NCBI GenBank assembly: GCA_009922295.1
Contig: RFWA01000114.1
Coordinates: 1 to 7,471, forward strand
Source: Betaproteobacteria bacterium
GTDB lineage: Bacteria > Pseudomonadota > Gammaproteobacteria > Burkholderiales > Burkholderiaceae_C
DNA: 7,471 bases
Reading direction: 5' to 3'
The notes beneath the pieces are model-generated. The model was not told where the DNA came from, searched no databases, and saw only the letters and a list, made by a program, of their open reading frames with translations. Shown piece after piece: positions 6,594 through 7,471 of the stretch. The number at the start of each line of letters is the position of its first letter. Position 1 is the stretch's first letter. Position numbers and translations under genes: made by a program.

Positions 6594-6642
6594 TACCCGA
6601 GTCAAGGATTCCAGTCTGCTGAGCGTCCAGAAAGCGGACACT
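6570..6642. repeat. Separated inverted repeat AGTGTCC/GGACACT
   Basis: AGTGTCC (6570-6576) and GGACACT (6636-6642) are exact reverse complements 59 nt apart, between brnA and the helicase start. The arms are short and could arise by chance, but they flank the helicase promoter candidate. Confidence 0.25.
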
Positions 6643-6732
6643 CACGACCGGCATGTACCGTTAAGGTTTGTAGGACGCCCTCCCGCAGTGGCGCGCCGCT
6701 GAGGTCTCCTTCAAGCCTAGCCCATGTGCTGA

Positions 6733-7038
6733 TCAGACTTTGTGATCGGTGGATCGGATCATGGCATCGCGCAAGATCGCGTTTATCCTGGTCTGGTAGC
6801 CCTTGCCTTGACTCTTAAGCCATGCCATGACGTCCGAATCAATGCGCACAGACGCATGGGTTTTGATGGGTTTGTAAAACGGGCTGGGAACGGCGTTTTT
6901 CCAGAACTCTTCTGTAAGAGGTGGAATGTCGCTGTAGTCGATCGCACTATCTGGCATGTCTGCCAGTGCCTTGAGTTCTGCCTTGCACTCCTCGGTCAGA
7001 GGTGGCAACTCGCCTTGTTTGTATCTAACCATGTTCAT
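6733..7038 (-). CDS. brnA: BrnA-family ribbon-helix-helix antitoxin
   Basis: Antitoxin of the BrnT-BrnA type II module. It should bind and neutralise BrnT and, as in the Brucella system, repress its own operon through a C-terminal ribbon-helix-helix. In the 101-residue product, residues 61-69 (HASVRIDSD) form the DNA-contacting strand and 70-94 (VMAWLKSQGKGYQTRINAIL) the two helices. 'D.DV..W.K.QGKGYQTRIN..LR' is the family hallmark. The N-terminal half carries two PPLTEE copies (12-17, 39-44), usual for the toxin-wrapping part. The ATG at 7038 is preferred over the ATG at 7032 because GGAG (7044-7047) lies 5 nt upstream. It overlaps the end of brnT by 14 nt, so the two genes are translationally coupled. 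The gene is complete. Confidence 0.92.
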   Translation of the reverse strand: MNMVRYKQGELPPLTEECKAELKALADMPDSAIDYSDIPPLTEEFWKNAVPSPFYKPIKTHASVRIDSDVMAWLKSQGKGYQTRINAILRDAMIRSTDHKV

Positions 7039-7315
7039 AGCGTCTCCGTTCCGCGCGGTCTACGCGCCTGGCACTGATGATGCGCACCACTTCGATGCCC
7101 TCGTCTTCAAAGCGCACGGTGTGCGCGACCAAGAGCAACAAATACCCGCCTGCCATACCGATAGTCTGCCAGCGTTGCTCACTGTTTTCAACTCGATCCT
7201 GGGCGGCAACGGCAAGCGGGTCATCAAATACGCGCGCAGCGTCCACAAACCGGATGCCGTGCTTTCGAAAGTTGAGATCCGCTTTTTGATCATCCCATTC
7301 GAAAAACCGTTCCAT
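7025..7315 (-). CDS. brnT: BrnT-family ribonuclease toxin
   Basis: Toxin of the BrnT-BrnA pair, a small RelE-fold ribonuclease that inhibits translation when not bound by BrnA. The 96-residue product shows the family signatures: FEWDDQKADLNFRKHG (5-20), a VFDDPLA turn (29-35), the R49..TIG segment and IISARR..R.ERRRY (79-93). The length is typical. The ATG at 7315 is chosen because homologs begin close to 'FEWD'. An in-frame ATG at 7348 would add 11 residues of promoter-like sequence (YIQYCDTVVQ) unlike the family. Neither start has a strong RBS. The toxin-first order, 14-nt overlap with brnA and AT-rich upstream repeats fit an autoregulated operon. All expected motifs appear intact, so the module is probably functional. 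Confidence 0.92.
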   Translation of the reverse strand: MERFFEWDDQKADLNFRKHGIRFVDAARVFDDPLAVAAQDRVENSEQRWQTIGMAGGYLLLLVAHTVRFEDEGIEVVRIISARRVDRAERRRYEHG

Positions 7316-7322
7316 TTGCACC

Positions 7323-7347
7323 ACTGTATCACAATACTGTATATACA
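7323..7347 (-). promoter_or_regulatory. Putative brnTA promoter/operator repeats
   Basis: Just upstream of brnT lie a perfect 10-bp palindrome TGTATATACA (7338-7347) and two direct copies of ACTGTAT (7323-7329 and 7336-7342) offset by 13 nt. The AT-rich stretch could hold the -10. BrnA is a ribbon-helix-helix autorepressor in the known system, and short repeated half-sites are what such proteins bind. The assignment is inferred from position. Confidence 0.4.
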
Positions 7348-7363
7348 ATGTGGCGTGGCGTAG

Positions 7364-7383
7364 AACACAATAAATCTGACACT
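7364..7383 (-). repeat. Right inner TGTCA-type repeat
   Basis: This is the inner copy of the right-end pair. Reverse-complemented it begins AGTGTCAGATTTATTG, sharing TGTCAGATTTAT with the left inner copy at 3462 in inverted orientation. Confidence 0.5.
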
Positions 7384-7446
7384 GGTTCAGTCAGCCCGCT
7401 TCACTCTTGACTAGCCAATCCGAGTTGCAAATTCATCGACACAAAA

Positions 7447-7466
7447 AACACAATGACTCTGACACT
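7447..7466 (-). repeat. Right outer TGTCA-type repeat
   Basis: This is the outer copy of the right-end pair, matching the inner copy at 18 of 20 positions. Reverse-complemented it begins AGTGTCAGAGTCATTG and pairs with the left outer copy at 3381. The element boundary may be here or beyond the window. Confidence 0.5.
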
Positions 7467-7471
7467 TCGCA

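Larger units (their letters stand above)
7349..7471. other. Right-hand element end with paired TGTCA-type repeats
   Basis: No gene is present. Two near-identical 20-nt direct repeats occur: AACACAATAAATCTGACACT (7364-7383) and AACACAATGACTCTGACACT (7447-7466), differing at 2 positions and starting 83 nt apart. Read inward on the minus strand each begins TGTCAGA. Between them is GTTGCAAATTCATCGACAC. Paired internal copies of the terminal sequence are typical of IS21-family ends (recalled knowledge), but no transposase gene lies in the window. Confidence 0.45.

Noticed and set aside
7316..7348. Upstream ATG (7348) as the brnT start
   Set aside because: The added 11 residues are encoded by the promoter-like repeats and are not found in BrnT proteins; the ATG at 7315 fits the family.
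1..7471. CRISPR array, tRNA or rRNA gene, riboswitch
   Set aside because: No regularly spaced long repeats, cloverleaf-like segments or rRNA-like stretches were seen on either strand by eye.

Overview
The window looks like an accessory or genomic-island segment of a betaproteobacterium. The best clue is a talarate/galactarate dehydratase that I recall as close to the characterised Salmonella and Polaromonas (Comamonadaceae) enzymes. Base composition is moderately GC-rich, with clear GC preference at third codon positions. This placement comes from family recall and codon use, not from a search. No replication, rRNA, tRNA or phage structural gene is visible.

Layout from left to right. (1) At 1-306, on the minus strand, lie the N-terminal part of an XRE-type antitoxin (cut by the window edge) and what looks like the C-terminal stub of its RelE/HigB-type toxin. 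(2) At 504-1616, plus strand, is a complete enolase-superfamily sugar-acid dehydratase with a TTG start and every expected catalytic residue. (3) At about 1676-1834, plus strand, is a short coding-like remnant that runs into the end of the next gene. (4) At 1827-3017, minus strand, is a class II (N-terminally autoinhibited) Fic protein with a C-terminal winged helix. An extended -10 box sits 6 nt from its ATG, and an 8-bp inverted repeat spans promoter and start codon. (5) At 3018-3577 is a gene-poor spacer with several inverted repeats and two copies of a TGTCAxATTyATyG motif. (6) At 3578-6529, minus strand, is a 983-residue protein made of a RelE/ParE-fold-like N-terminus, a complete SF1 (UvrD/Rep) helicase core, ankyrin-like repeats and an unrecognised C-terminal domain. 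(7) At 6733-7315, minus strand, is a complete BrnT-BrnA toxin-antitoxin operon. (8) At 7349-7471 are two more copies of the TGTCA motif, in inverted orientation relative to those at 3381-3480.

The strongest structural observation is that the helicase gene and brnTA are bracketed by paired TGTCA repeats: two copies 81 nt apart on the left and two copies 83 nt apart, inverted, on the right. This resembles the multiple terminal repeats of IS21-type elements. It suggests a roughly 4.1-kb mobilisable cassette, or the scar of one, that carries a putative nucleic-acid defence protein and an addiction module but no transposase. The rest of the window (Fic, toxin-antitoxin remnant, orphan metabolic gene, broken reading frame) fits repeated insertion and deletion in a defence/toxin-rich island. 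The RelE-like/helicase/ankyrin fusion is the best candidate for an undescribed system. A defence role for it is inference from architecture and context only.
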